DNA of 64,000 bases from Fuscovulum ytuae (GCF_029953595.1 NZ_CP124535.1:310001-374000); one strand, 5' to 3'; positions 24,740 through 33,943 are shown, counted from the first letter of the stretch. The notes: generated from the sequence alone by a model not told the origin. Translations and numbers: made by a program.

Positions 24740-26323
24740 ATGATCGAAAACCCCATCCTGCGCGGCTTCAACCCCGATCCCTCCATCTGCCGGGTGGGGG
24801 GCGATTACTACATCGCCACCTCCACCTTCGAATGGTATCCGGGCGTGCAGATCCATCATTCCACCGATCTGGTGAATTGGACCCTCATCTCCCGCCCCCT
24901 GCGGCGTCCCGCGCAACTCGACATGCGCGGCAATCCCGACAGCTGCGGCGTCTGGGCCCCCTGCCTAAGCCATGACGGCCAAAGGTTCTGGCTCGTCTAC
25001 ACCGATGTCAAACGCTTCGATGGCGCGTTCAAAGACGCCCATAACTACATCGTCACCGCCGACCGCATCGATGGCGATTGGTCGGATCCCACTTACGTGA
25101 CCTCCTCCGGCTTCGACCCGTCGCTTTTCCACGATGACGATGGGCGGAAATGGTTCCTTAATATGCGCTGGAACCATCGCGGCACGGGAACCGGCCTCAA
25201 CCCCGCGCATGACGCCTTCGACGGGATCGAGCTTCAGGAATGGCATCCAGACCACGGGCTGGTCGGCGATGTCACCACGATCTTCGCCGGCTCCTCCCTC
25301 GGCCTGACCGAGGCACCGCATCTCTTCAAGAAGAACGGCTGGTATTACCTGACCGTCGCCGAAGGCGGCACGGGCTATGACCATGCCGTCACAATGGCCC
25401 GGTCAAAAGCCATAACTGGCCCCTATGACATGCATCCCGACATCCATCTTCTGACCGCACGCTTCACCCCCGACCACCCGCTGCAACGCGTGGGCCATGG
25501 CCAATATGTCGAAACGCCGGACGGGCAGGGCCTTCACACCTTTCTCTGTGGCCGCCCTCTGCCAGGGCAGTTCTGCCCCTTGGGCCGCGAAACCGGAATT
25601 GCCCGGATCGACTGGCACGCCGATGGCTGGCCGCGCCTTGCCGGCGGCGGCATGGCCCCGCCCGTCACCGTGGACATGCCAGCCCAACGCCGCCCCGACC
25701 TGCCGATCCACCGCCATTTCCAAACGCGCGACTTGCCGCCCGAATTCCAGTGGCTGCGTACGCCTTACCCCGAACGCCTCTTCACCCTGACGGGGCAGGC
25801 CCTTCGCCTGACAGGGCGCGAAAGCCTAGGCTCCTTCTTCGAACAATCCCTCATCGCCCGCCGACAGGAACACCTCGCTTATTCCGCCGCCACCACGGTC
25901 CTTGCCGATCCGCCCAATTGGCAACGTGCGGCGGGCCTTGTCACCTATTACAACCGCCACAAGTTCCACGCCGCCCTCGTCACCCATGACCCCGCCCTTG
26001 GCCGCTGCCTCAGCCTTGTCTCCTGCCTCGGCGATTGGCCGGGCGAGGCGCTGACTCATCATGGCCTCTACCGCCTTCCCGATGGTCCCGTACGGATCGC
26101 GGTGCAGGTCATCGGCCCGACCCAGCGCTTCCGCATGGCCATAGGTGACGCGCCCCTTGCCGAAATCGGCCCCGACCTCGACGCCCGGATCATCTCGGAC
26201 GAAGGGGGCAGGGGGGAACATGCCTCTTTCACCGGGGCCTTCGTGGGCATGGCGGCGATGGACCTGACGGGGCAGGGCTGGAGTGCCGATTTCCTGCACT
26301 TCGACTATATCCCCGCGCCCTAG
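24740..26323 (+). CDS. glycoside hydrolase family 43 beta-xylosidase
   Basis: The 527-residue protein starts with a five-bladed beta-propeller. The general base aspartate lies in RGFNPDPSIC, the pKa-modulating aspartate in FDPSLFHDDDG and the acid glutamate in LTEAPHLFKK. A C-terminal beta-sandwich (RESLGSFFEQSLIARRQEH) is typical of XynB-like beta-xylosidases. With no signal peptide, it should cleave imported xylo-oligosaccharides. Together with the beta-mannosidase it indicates hemicellulose use. Arabinofuranosidase activity is a known alternative in this family. Confidence 0.9.
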   Translation: MIENPILRGFNPDPSICRVGGDYYIATSTFEWYPGVQIHHSTDLVNWTLISRPLRRPAQLDMRGNPDSCGVWAPCLSHDGQRFWLVYTDVKRFDGAFKDAHNYIVTADRIDGDWSDPTYVTSSGFDPSLFHDDDGRKWFLNMRWNHRGTGTGLNPAHDAFDGIELQEWHPDHGLVGDVTTIFAGSSLGLTEAPHLFKKNGWYYLTVAEGGTGYDHAVTMARSKAITGPYDMHPDIHLLTARFTPDHPLQRVGHGQYVETPDGQGLHTFLCGRPLPGQFCPLGRETGIARIDWHADGWPRLAGGGMAPPVTVDMPAQRRPDLPIHRHFQTRDLPPEFQWLRTPYPERLFTLTGQALRLTGRESLGSFFEQSLIARRQEHLAYSAATTVLADPPNWQRAAGLVTYYNRHKFHAALVTHDPALGRCLSLVSCLGDWPGEALTHHGLYRLPDGPVRIAVQVIGPTQRFRMAIGDAPLAEIGPDLDARIISDEGGRGEHASFTGAFVGMAAMDLTGQGWSADFLHFDYIPAP

Positions 26324-26404
26324 GGCGCATTGCAACTTGATCAAATCCATATGGGCGCGTTACCTGTCCCCCTGACTGTGACCTGCCAGGGGGCAACACC
26401 AACG

Positions 26405-27064
26405 ATGGACGATCAGACGCGCAAGATCCCGTCGCATGAAGTGACCTATGCGCAGCTTCGCGACATGATCCTGTTTGGCCATCTGCAACCCGGCCAGCCC
26501 GTCACGATCCAAGGCCTGATCCGCGATCTCGAGGCCGGGATGACCCCGGTGCGAGAGGCGATCCGCCGCCTCACCGCCGAAGGGGCCCTCCTGCCCCAAG
26601 GCAACCGCCGCGTGGCCGTGCCGCAACTGACACCTGCGCTGCTGGACCAGCTCGCCTTCGTCCGCCTGACGGTGGAACCGAAACTCGCCGATCTTGCCGG
26701 CGCGCATCTGACCCCCGCGCTGATCGACCGGCTTGAGGCGATTGATGATGAGGTGGACCGCGCCATCCGCGCTGGTCGCGTTTCGGACTATCTCGAATCC
26801 AACCACGCCTTCCACTTCGCCCTCTATGAGGCGTCCGAAGCCCCGATCCTCGTCGATATCGCCCGCGGCCTCTGGCTGCGCTTTGGCCCATCGCTCCGGG
26901 TGGTCTGCGCCCGCTACGGGGCGGCCGCGCTGCCAGACCGGCACGAAGAGGCGCTTGCCGCGATGCGGGCGGGGGATCGCGCCGCGCTTGCCCGCGCCAT
27001 CGAAAACGACATCCAGCAGGGCATCGACCAGATCCGTCAGGCCCAAGCCGAAGGCGGCGTTTGA
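26405..27064 (+). CDS. GntR-family (FadR/FCD-type) transcriptional regulator
   Basis: The 219-residue protein has a winged helix at about residues 8-70 (HEVTYAQLRDMILFGHLQPG, then MTPVREAIRRLTAEGAL). A C-terminal all-helical FCD effector domain has likely metal ligands in SNHAFHFALYEAS and RHEEALAAMRAGD. ATG at 26405 is used because the helix-turn-helix starts soon after it; the in-frame upstream ATG adds an unrelated leader. It ends the regulon and may sense a downstream metabolite, complementing the LacI repressor. Confidence 0.87.
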   Translation: MDDQTRKIPSHEVTYAQLRDMILFGHLQPGQPVTIQGLIRDLEAGMTPVREAIRRLTAEGALLPQGNRRVAVPQLTPALLDQLAFVRLTVEPKLADLAGAHLTPALIDRLEAIDDEVDRAIRAGRVSDYLESNHAFHFALYEASEAPILVDIARGLWLRFGPSLRVVCARYGAAALPDRHEEALAAMRAGDRAALARAIENDIQQGIDQIRQAQAEGGV

Positions 27065-27111
27065 CGCGACCCCTCGGCAGCAAAGGGGCGTTGCGACCGT
27101 GCGCTCTGTGG

Positions 27112-27167
27112 CCACAGTTTGCTGCACAAAACCCGGCACAAAACAGGGCACAATCGTTATCGGCCAA
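27112..27167 (+). repeat. direct repeat copy 2, right border of the carbohydrate regulon
   Basis: Matches 12490-12545 at 52 of 56 positions in the same orientation, and keeps the 12-base period of CACA units (27112, 27124, 27136, 27148). It lies 47 bases after the GntR stop codon and about 145 bases before the aminotransferase start. The two copies are 14.6 kb apart and enclose exactly the sugar regulon. Confidence 0.9.
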
Positions 27168-27312
27168 ATCCCTGAAATTCCGGCCATTTCCGACCATGAC
27201 CTCCGCTACTTTCGGAATTTGATCAAATTCCTTGAAGGGCGGTCATTTTGACCCTATGCTCCGCGTTGAACCTGCCATCCGGGCGGGCGTTGATTCCGCG
27301 AGGGCCGTTTTC

Positions 27313-28713
27313 ATGAACATGATCACCAACCACCTGCCCACGGCAGAGCTTCAGGCGCTGGATGCGGCGCATCACATGCACCCCTTCACCGACTCAAACG
27401 GTCTGGCCGCCAAGGGCGCGCGGGTGATCACGCGCGGCAAGGGCGTCTGGCTGACCGATAGCGAAGGCAAGCAGATCATCGACGGCATGGCGGGCCTCTG
27501 GTGCGTCAACATCGGCTATGGCCGCAAGGAACTGGCCGAAGTGGCGGCCCGCCAGATGGAAGAATTGGCCTATTACAACACCTTCTTCCAAACGACCCAC
27601 GTCCCCGCGATCGCCTTGGCCGCTAAACTGGCCGAACTCGCGCCGGGCGATCTGAACCACGTCTTCTTCGCCGGATCGGGATCCGAGGCGAATGACACCA
27701 ATATCCGCCTCGTGCGCCGCTACTGGCAAGTCAAGGGCCAGCCCGACAAGCGCATCATCATCGCCCGCAAGAATGGCTATCACGGCTCCACCATGGGCGG
27801 CGGCAGCCTTGGCGGCATGGCCCCGATCCATGCCCATGGTGGCAAGATCGATGGCATCGTCCATATTGACCAGCCCTATTGGTGGGGCGAGGGCGGGTCG
27901 ATGACCGAAGACGAATTCGGCATCGAACGCGCACGTCAGCTTGAAGACAAAATCCTTGAACTCGGCGTCGAAAACGTCGCGGCCTTCATCGGCGAACCCA
28001 TTCAGGGCGCGGGCGGCGTGATCGTGCCCCCCGCCACCTACTGGCCTGAAATCCAAAGGATTTGCGACAAATACGGCATCCTTCTGATCGCGGATGAGGT
28101 CATCACTGGCTTTGGCCGCACGGGCAATTGGTTCGGCTCGCAGACCTTCGGGATCAAGCCTCATATCATGACCATCGCCAAGGGCCTTTCCTCTGGGTAT
28201 CAGCCCATCGGCGGCTCTATCGTCTGTGACGACGTGGCGGCGGTGGTGGCCGAAGGGGGTGAATTCTTCCACGGCTACACCTATTCCGGCCACCCTGTCG
28301 CGGCAGCGGTTGCCTTGGAAAACCTGCGCATCCTTCAGGAAGAGGGGATCGTGGAACATGTCCGCAACGTGGCCCATCCCTACCTCAAGGAACGCTGGGA
28401 TGCGCTGACCGACCACCCGCTGGTGGGTGAGGCGAAACTGGTGGGCCTCATGGGCTCCATCGCGCTGACCCCCGACAAGGCCAAGCGTGCGAAATTCGCG
28501 TCCGAGGCGGGCACCGTTGGCCTGCGCACCCGCGAACGCTGCTTTGCCAACAACCTCATCATGCGCCATGTCGGCGACCGGATGATCATCGCGCCGCCCT
28601 TGGTCATCACAGAGGGCGAGATTGATCAGCTGATCGAACGGGCCAAAAAGTCGCTCGACGAAAGCTATGCCGGGCTCAAGGCTGACGGTCTTCTGGTCGC
28701 GAAGGCCGAATGA
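27313..28713 (+). CDS. class III PLP-dependent aminotransferase (omega-amino acid/diamine:pyruvate type)
   Basis: The 466-residue protein has the class III signatures: HPFTDSNGLAAKG, GMAGLWCVNIGYG, FFAGSGSEANDT, the cofactor aspartate in LLIADEVITGFGRTG and the PLP lysine K290 in TIAKGLSSGYQP. These resemble putrescine, beta-alanine or taurine:pyruvate aminotransferases. Start choice is uncertain: ATG at 27313 is used, but in-frame upstream starts exist and no strong ribosome site is seen. It lies between repeat copy 2 and cysK. Confidence 0.88.
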   Translation: MNMITNHLPTAELQALDAAHHMHPFTDSNGLAAKGARVITRGKGVWLTDSEGKQIIDGMAGLWCVNIGYGRKELAEVAARQMEELAYYNTFFQTTHVPAIALAAKLAELAPGDLNHVFFAGSGSEANDTNIRLVRRYWQVKGQPDKRIIIARKNGYHGSTMGGGSLGGMAPIHAHGGKIDGIVHIDQPYWWGEGGSMTEDEFGIERARQLEDKILELGVENVAAFIGEPIQGAGGVIVPPATYWPEIQRICDKYGILLIADEVITGFGRTGNWFGSQTFGIKPHIMTIAKGLSSGYQPIGGSIVCDDVAAVVAEGGEFFHGYTYSGHPVAAAVALENLRILQEEGIVEHVRNVAHPYLKERWDALTDHPLVGEAKLVGLMGSIALTPDKAKRAKFASEAGTVGLRTRERCFANNLIMRHVGDRMIIAPPLVITEGEIDQLIERAKKSLDESYAGLKADGLLVAKAE

Positions 28714-28722
28714 TCGACCGAA

Positions 28723-28762
28723 GGTCGCAACAAAGGGGCGGGGGTCTTGCGACCGCCGCCCC
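28723..28762 (+). promoter_or_regulatory. two overlapping, mutually exclusive stems between the aminotransferase gene and cysK
   Basis: Arms 28723-28730 and 28747-28754 pair as a perfect 8-bp stem. Arms 28735-28741 and 28756-28762 pair as a perfect 7-bp stem. The two cannot form together. They lie just after the aminotransferase stop and about 117 bases before cysK. This may be a terminator or attenuator; no T run follows. Confidence 0.4.
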
Positions 28763-28878
28763 GTGGTATTTCTGCCCTGCCATGTGAACCGGGAGAACCC
28801 GCCTGTTCCACCTGCATGGCTTGAGATTTCCCCCGCCGCCGCCTACACGTTGGGCAGAGCGGAAAAAGGAACGCACCG

Positions 28879-29913
28879 ATGCGGATTCACAGCGATCTGG
28901 CCGATACGATTGGCAACACGCCCCTGATCAAGCTGAAACGGGCAAGCGAAATGACCGGCTGCACGATCTTGGGCAAGTGCGAATTTCTGAACCCCGGTCA
29001 ATCGGTAAAGGACCGCGCGGCGCTTTACATCATCCGCGACGCGGTGGCGCGCGGCGCGTTAAAGCCGGGCGGCACGATTGTCGAAGGGACGGCGGGCAAT
29101 ACCGGCATCGGTCTGGCGCTGGTGGGCGCCTCCATGGGTTTCCGCACCGTGATCGTGATCCCCGAAACCCAAAGCCAGGAAAAGAAGGATATGCTGCGTC
29201 TGGCAGGGGCAGAACTGGTGCAGGTGCCTGCCGCGCCCTATCGCAATCCCAACAATTACGTGCGCTATTCCGGTCGTCTGGCCGAGGCGCTTGCCCGCAC
29301 CGAACCAAATGGCGCGATCTGGGCGAACCAGTTCGACAATGTCGCCAACCGTCAGGCCCATATCGAAACGACGGGCCCCGAAATCTGGGAACAGACGGGC
29401 GGCAAGGTCGATGGCTTCATCTGTGCGGTGGGGTCGGGCGGCACGCTTGCCGGCGTCGGCATGGCGCTGCAACCCAAGGGCGTGAAGATCGGTCTGGCCG
29501 ATCCCGAAGGGGCCGCGCTGCATGCTTTCTATACGGAAGGCAAGCTGGACGCCCCCGGCACCTCGATCACCGAAGGCATCGGGCAGGGGCGCATCACCGC
29601 CAACCTTGATGGCTTCAAACCCGATTACAGCTATCGCATCCCGGATGCCGAGGCGCTGCCCCTTGTCTTCGACATGTTGATGGAAGAAGGCATCTGCCTT
29701 GGCGGATCGTCGGGCATCAACATCGCGGGTGCCATCCGCATGGCGCGCGAGATGGGGCCGGGCCACACGATCGTGACGATCCTTTGCGACTACGGAAACC
29801 GTTATCAATCAAAGCTTTATAACCCGACCTTCCTGAAGGAAAAAGGTTTGCCGGTGCCGGAATGGCTTGATCGCGCGCCCCGCGCCATCCCCACCGTCTT
29901 CGAAGACGCATGA
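28879..29913 (+). CDS. cysK: cysteine synthase A (O-acetylserine sulfhydrylase)
   Basis: The 344-residue protein has the PLP lysine K44 in NPGQSVKDRAA, the substrate loop EGTAGNTGIG and the phosphate-binding loop VGSGGTLAG. It makes cysteine from O-acetylserine and sulfide in the cytoplasm. The family length is usually about 310-330, so there is a short C-terminal extension (KGLPVPEWLDRAPRAIPTVF). In Rhodobacter, cysK is associated with the trgAB tellurite locus; here the sugar regulon and the aminotransferase gene lie between them. It overlaps the next gene by 4 bases (ATGA). Confidence 0.92.
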   Translation: MRIHSDLADTIGNTPLIKLKRASEMTGCTILGKCEFLNPGQSVKDRAALYIIRDAVARGALKPGGTIVEGTAGNTGIGLALVGASMGFRTVIVIPETQSQEKKDMLRLAGAELVQVPAAPYRNPNNYVRYSGRLAEALARTEPNGAIWANQFDNVANRQAHIETTGPEIWEQTGGKVDGFICAVGSGGTLAGVGMALQPKGVKIGLADPEGAALHAFYTEGKLDAPGTSITEGIGQGRITANLDGFKPDYSYRIPDAEALPLVFDMLMEEGICLGGSSGINIAGAIRMAREMGPGHTIVTILCDYGNRYQSKLYNPTFLKEKGLPVPEWLDRAPRAIPTVFEDA

Positions 29914-32468
29914 CAGGGGAAAAGGGCGGCAGATCGCTGCGCAACATGCTGAAGCTGTCCCGGATGGCCGTTCTGGCCGTCCTGCTGACACTGGGCCTTG
30001 GCCCCGGCATGGCCCTTGCCCAAGAGCCAGCCGCCCCCAGCGCCGACACCCCCGCCGCCCCGCCCACGGTGACGGTGACGAGGCCCACCGTGACACCCGC
30101 GCCCGCCGCGCCCGCGACAGGAACGAACGTCGTCGTCTCAAAAGGATCGGGCAGCAGCAGCGGGCCAGATTACGCGGCATGGGAAAGGCTTGCGGCGCGG
30201 GCCGAGTCACTTCTGTCCAATGAAGAGACGGAAGACCGCGGGCTAGAACTGCTTCGTAGCCAGCTTGTGGCCGAACGGACAAAGTTCCTTGCCGCGCAGA
30301 ACACCAATTCCAGCCGGATCGCCACGGTGCGCGATCAGATCGCCGCCCTTGGCCCCGCCCCCCCAGAGGGCGAGACAGAAGCCCCCGAAATCGCGCAACG
30401 CCGCCAGCAACTGGCCGAACGGCTTGTGCAGCTTCAAGCCCCCGGACTGGCAGCAGAAGAAGCCTTCCGCCGCGCCGACGGCCTGATCGGCGAGGTGGAC
30501 CGAACCCTGCGCGAAAGGCAGGCCAACCAGCTGCTGCAACTCTGGCCATCGCCTGTGAACCCGGCCAATTGGCCTGAGGCTTTGGTCGCCTTGGGCGATG
30601 TCACAGTCCGCCTTTGGACGGAAACCACCACACGCTGGACCCGTGGCGACGGGCGACGGGCGCTCTTTGATAACCTGCCTCTGATCGTTCTTCTGACCGC
30701 GCTGGGCCTCGCGCTTCTGTCCCAGACCCGACGCATGACGGCAATGGTGCAGGCCCGCCTGCCGCGCCCCCGCGCGGCCCGCGCCCGGCGCGTGATGGCG
30801 CTGCTGCTGTCACTTGCCCAGATCGTTTTGCCGACGCTGGGGGCCATTGCCTTGGCCCGCGCGGTGACTGCAACCGGCCTGATCGGTCCTGTCGGGGCCA
30901 GCTTGGCCGAGGCACTCCCCGCTGTTGTCTTCGCCTTTGTCGCGGCGAATTGGCTGGGTCAAGCGGTCTTTCCTGTGGAGGAAGGCGAAGACAGTTCAAC
31001 CGTTCTTCTGGCGGAACGCCGCGCCGAGGGGCGGTTCCTTGCCCGCACCATCGGCCTCGTCCTTGGTGTTGAAACACTGCGTCAGGTTCTGCTGGTCGAG
31101 GTGGGCGGAAGCGATACGGCGAATGCCGTGCTCGCCTTCCCGGTGCTTGCCACGATGGCGGTTCTTATCTTCCGCATGGGCCAATTGCTGCGCCGCCATG
31201 TCCGCAGCCTGCAACAAGGCGATGAGGGCCTATCCTACGGCCTACGCGTTCTGGGTTTCCTTGCCCGCGCTGTAATGCTGTCCAGCGTGGCCGGCGTCAC
31301 CCTTGGCGCGGTGGGCTATCTCTCTGCGGCGACGGCGCTGGTCAACCCGTCGGTGATCTCGCTCGGCCTTGTGGCCGTTCTCTTTTTGCTGCAACGGCTT
31401 GTGGCTGATCTTTACGGTCTGGTCACCCGGTCCGACGCCGCCGATCAGGAAGGGCTGATCCCCGTGCTGATCGGCTTTGCAATGACCCTTGGATCGCTGC
31501 CGATCTTTGCCGTGATCTGGGGCGCGCGCTGGGCCGATATCACCGAATTGTGGCAACGCTTCTTGCAAGGCTTCCAGATCGGCGCGACCCGTGTCTCGCC
31601 CACCGATTTCCTGATCTTTGCGGTGATCTTCGGCGCAGGCTATGCCGTGACGCGTGTCTTCCAAGGCGCGCTGCGGGGCACCATCCTGCCACGCACCTCG
31701 CTTGATCAAGGCGGGCAGAACGCGCTTGTGTCGGGGGTGGGCTATCTTGGCATCTTCCTTGCCGCGCTGGTCGCCATCAATTCTGCAGGGATCGATCTGT
31801 CGGGCCTCGCCATCGTCGCTGGTGCCCTGTCCGTCGGCATCGGTTTCGGCCTTCAGAACATCGTCTCGAACTTCGTCTCGGGCATCATCCTCTTGATCGA
31901 ACGCCCCGTCAGCGAAGGCGATTGGATCGAGGTGGGGCCCGTCAAGGGCACGGTGAAATCGATCTCCGTCCGCTCTACCCGGATCCAGACCTTTGATCGG
32001 TCAGATGTGATCGTGCCCAATGCCGATCTCGTCACCCAGCAGGTAACGAACTGGACACGCTTCAATCTATCGGGGCGCGTCATCGTGCCCATCGGCGTGG
32101 CCTTCGGCTCCGACACCCGCAAGGTGGAACGTGTCTTGCGCGAGATCGCCGAGGCACAGCCCTTGGCCGTCCTGAACCCGCCCCCGATGATCGCCTTCAC
32201 GGGTTTTGGCGCAGATGCGATGAATTTTGAAATCCGGATGATCCTGCGCGACGTGAACTTCTCGGTCAATGTCCGCAGCGAGATCAACCACCAGATCGTC
32301 GAACGTTTCGAGGCAGAGGGGATCGAGATCCCCTTCGCCCAAAGCGAAGTGTCGCTGCGCAATGTCGAGGCCTTGGCCGAAGCTTTGCGCGGCATGGTGC
32401 CCTTGGGTGCCGAGGCGGCGCGTCCCGCCATCCCCGGCGCAACCGAAACAGGAGGACAGGCAAGATGA
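29910..32468 (+). CDS. mechanosensitive ion channel of the MscS/MscK type with DUF3772-like periplasmic domain
   Basis: The 852-residue protein has a signal peptide (hydrophobic core about residues 17-36), then a Pro/Ala/Thr-rich stretch and a coiled periplasmic region to about residue 220. Many membrane segments follow. The C-terminal MscS pore and beta domain includes VAGALSVGIGFGLQNIVSNF near 635-655, then IERPVSEGDWIEVGPVKGTVKSI. It releases solutes on hypo-osmotic shock. It is translationally coupled to cysK upstream and to alaX downstream by ATGA overlaps. Confidence 0.88.
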   Translation: MTGEKGGRSLRNMLKLSRMAVLAVLLTLGLGPGMALAQEPAAPSADTPAAPPTVTVTRPTVTPAPAAPATGTNVVVSKGSGSSSGPDYAAWERLAARAESLLSNEETEDRGLELLRSQLVAERTKFLAAQNTNSSRIATVRDQIAALGPAPPEGETEAPEIAQRRQQLAERLVQLQAPGLAAEEAFRRADGLIGEVDRTLRERQANQLLQLWPSPVNPANWPEALVALGDVTVRLWTETTTRWTRGDGRRALFDNLPLIVLLTALGLALLSQTRRMTAMVQARLPRPRAARARRVMALLLSLAQIVLPTLGAIALARAVTATGLIGPVGASLAEALPAVVFAFVAANWLGQAVFPVEEGEDSSTVLLAERRAEGRFLARTIGLVLGVETLRQVLLVEVGGSDTANAVLAFPVLATMAVLIFRMGQLLRRHVRSLQQGDEGLSYGLRVLGFLARAVMLSSVAGVTLGAVGYLSAATALVNPSVISLGLVAVLFLLQRLVADLYGLVTRSDAADQEGLIPVLIGFAMTLGSLPIFAVIWGARWADITELWQRFLQGFQIGATRVSPTDFLIFAVIFGAGYAVTRVFQGALRGTILPRTSLDQGGQNALVSGVGYLGIFLAALVAINSAGIDLSGLAIVAGALSVGIGFGLQNIVSNFVSGIILLIERPVSEGDWIEVGPVKGTVKSISVRSTRIQTFDRSDVIVPNADLVTQQVTNWTRFNLSGRVIVPIGVAFGSDTRKVERVLREIAEAQPLAVLNPPPMIAFTGFGADAMNFEIRMILRDVNFSVNVRSEINHQIVERFEAEGIEIPFAQSEVSLRNVEALAEALRGMVPLGAEAARPAIPGATETGGQAR

Positions 32469-33184
32469 CCGAATTGCTGTTCCGCGAGGATGCCTATCTG
32501 CGCGAGGCAGAGGCGGTAGTAACGGGTCACACCGCCGAGGGGGGTATCCTCTGTGACCGGTCGATCTTCTATGCCACTGGGGGCGGGCAACCGGGCGATT
32601 CCGGGCTGATCCATTGGAACGGGGGCCGTCTTGCCATCGCCACGGCGGTCAAGGCCGAAGGCGGGCAGGTGGCGCTGGTCCCGGCCGAACCCGCTGCCAT
32701 GCCGCCCATCGGCGCGACGGTACGCCAAAGGCTCGACTGGGATCGCCGCCACCGCCACATGCGGGTGCATACGGCGCTGCACCTTTTGTCGGTGGTGATC
32801 CCACTTCCTGTGACCGGGGGGCAGATCGGGGCCGAACGCGGGCGGCTGGATTTCGACATGCCCGACCCGCCCGAAGACGTGCAGATGCTGGAAGATCGTC
32901 TGAACGCGCTCATCGGGCTTGATCTGCCGGTCACCGAAAGCTGGATCACAGATGACGAACTCGCCGCCAATCCGAGGCTGGTCAAAACCATGTCCGTAAT
33001 GCCGCCGATGGGGCAGGGCAGGGTGCGTCTTGTGCGCATCGGCACAGGGGCCACGCAGGTGGATTTGCAACCTTGTGGTGGCACCCATGTGGCCCGCACA
33101 GCCGAGATCGGGCGCGTCAGCATCGGCAAGATCGAAAAGAAGGGCCGCCAGAACCGCCGCGTGTCCCTGTCGCTCCTTGACTGA
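32465..33184 (+). CDS. alaX: alanyl-tRNA editing protein AlaX
   Basis: The 239-residue protein is a free-standing editing domain like that of alanyl-tRNA synthetase. Zinc ligands are visible in MRVHTALHLLS (HxxxH) and in LQPCGGTHVA (C-x3-H). The IFYATGGGQPGDSG stretch near residue 37 is the usual N-terminal motif. It removes serine or glycine from mischarged tRNA-Ala. It is coupled to the MscS-type gene and ends shortly before tRNA-Ser. Confidence 0.92.
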   Translation: MTELLFREDAYLREAEAVVTGHTAEGGILCDRSIFYATGGGQPGDSGLIHWNGGRLAIATAVKAEGGQVALVPAEPAAMPPIGATVRQRLDWDRRHRHMRVHTALHLLSVVIPLPVTGGQIGAERGRLDFDMPDPPEDVQMLEDRLNALIGLDLPVTESWITDDELAANPRLVKTMSVMPPMGQGRVRLVRIGTGATQVDLQPCGGTHVARTAEIGRVSIGKIEKKGRQNRRVSLSLLD

Positions 33185-33251
33185 CAGAAGGCACTAGCCC
33201 CTTCTCACCCCCCTTGCGCCCCCGGCAGACAGGCCTTAAGGAAGCCCGCAA

Positions 33252-33341
33252 GGACAGTTGGCCGAGTGGTCGAAGGCGCACGCCTGGAAAGTGTGTAGGC
33301 GGGGAACCGTCTCGAGGGTTCGAATCCCTCACTGTCCGCCA
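33252..33341 (+). tRNA. tRNA-Ser (anticodon GGA)
   Basis: The 90-base gene folds as a class II tRNA. The acceptor arms are GGACAGT and ACTGTCC, the anticodon arm is CACGC-CTGGAAA-GTGTG with anticodon GGA, there is a long variable arm, and the T arm contains GGTTCGAATCC. CCA is encoded at 33339-33341. It marks the left edge of a region with accessory character. Confidence 0.97.
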
Positions 33342-33943
33342 CCTTCAGATTGGCAAAACAAAAACTCCTGCTTGAAATCAGGTATATCGGCGAAGTCCAT
33401 CGCTTCCGGCCTTCAAATTCGACCCGGATTTGACCCGTTCCGATCAGGCGCGTCTTGCAGCCTGCGTGCATTCGAGGCCTGCGTGATAGGGGGCAGGGCG
33501 CCGAGTCATGGTTGCGCGCAGCACCCTTGGTCTTCCGAACCTTGTGCGCCTTGTCGTGGCGCTGCGACTGGTTCGTCCCGAAGCGATCATTGGCGTTGCT
33601 CTGGCGTTGAGCATGGAGGATGCCGCCATCGAGGCTGTCACGGATACAGAGATCATCTTCAGGGACGCGCGCCAAGCGGTTCGGGATCTGGATTGGATGC
33701 ACCAACTTGGGTCGTGAAAGAGAACCATGCATCCCGCTGAACGAATAGTTCGCAGCAATAACAGTCGCTAAGGGGGCGGAAGTGCAACTTTGCAATTCCT
33801 ATTCTAGTAATGGTCCGCCTTTTACACTATGTATTGCGAGCATCTTCTGTTCTTCGAACCTGTCCCTCTAGGCTCAGCTTTGGAATTTCAGCTTTGCCTG
33901 GCCGTCGCATTTCGTGGGCGGCACCTATAAAGGGAATATCACG
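33342..33943. other. 602-base gap without a supported gene, between tRNA-Ser and cspA
   Basis: Only one short open frame on the plus strand (33508-33717, 69 codons) has a normal start, and it has no recognisable domain or clear ribosome site. The last 150 bases are AT-richer than the surroundings and are probably the promoter and long leader of the cold-shock gene. No integrase remnant or duplicated tRNA end was found. Confidence 0.6.

Noticed and set aside
33508-33717. 69-codon open frame after tRNA-Ser
   Set aside because: No domain, no good ribosome site and no supporting neighbour; recorded only within the gap entry.
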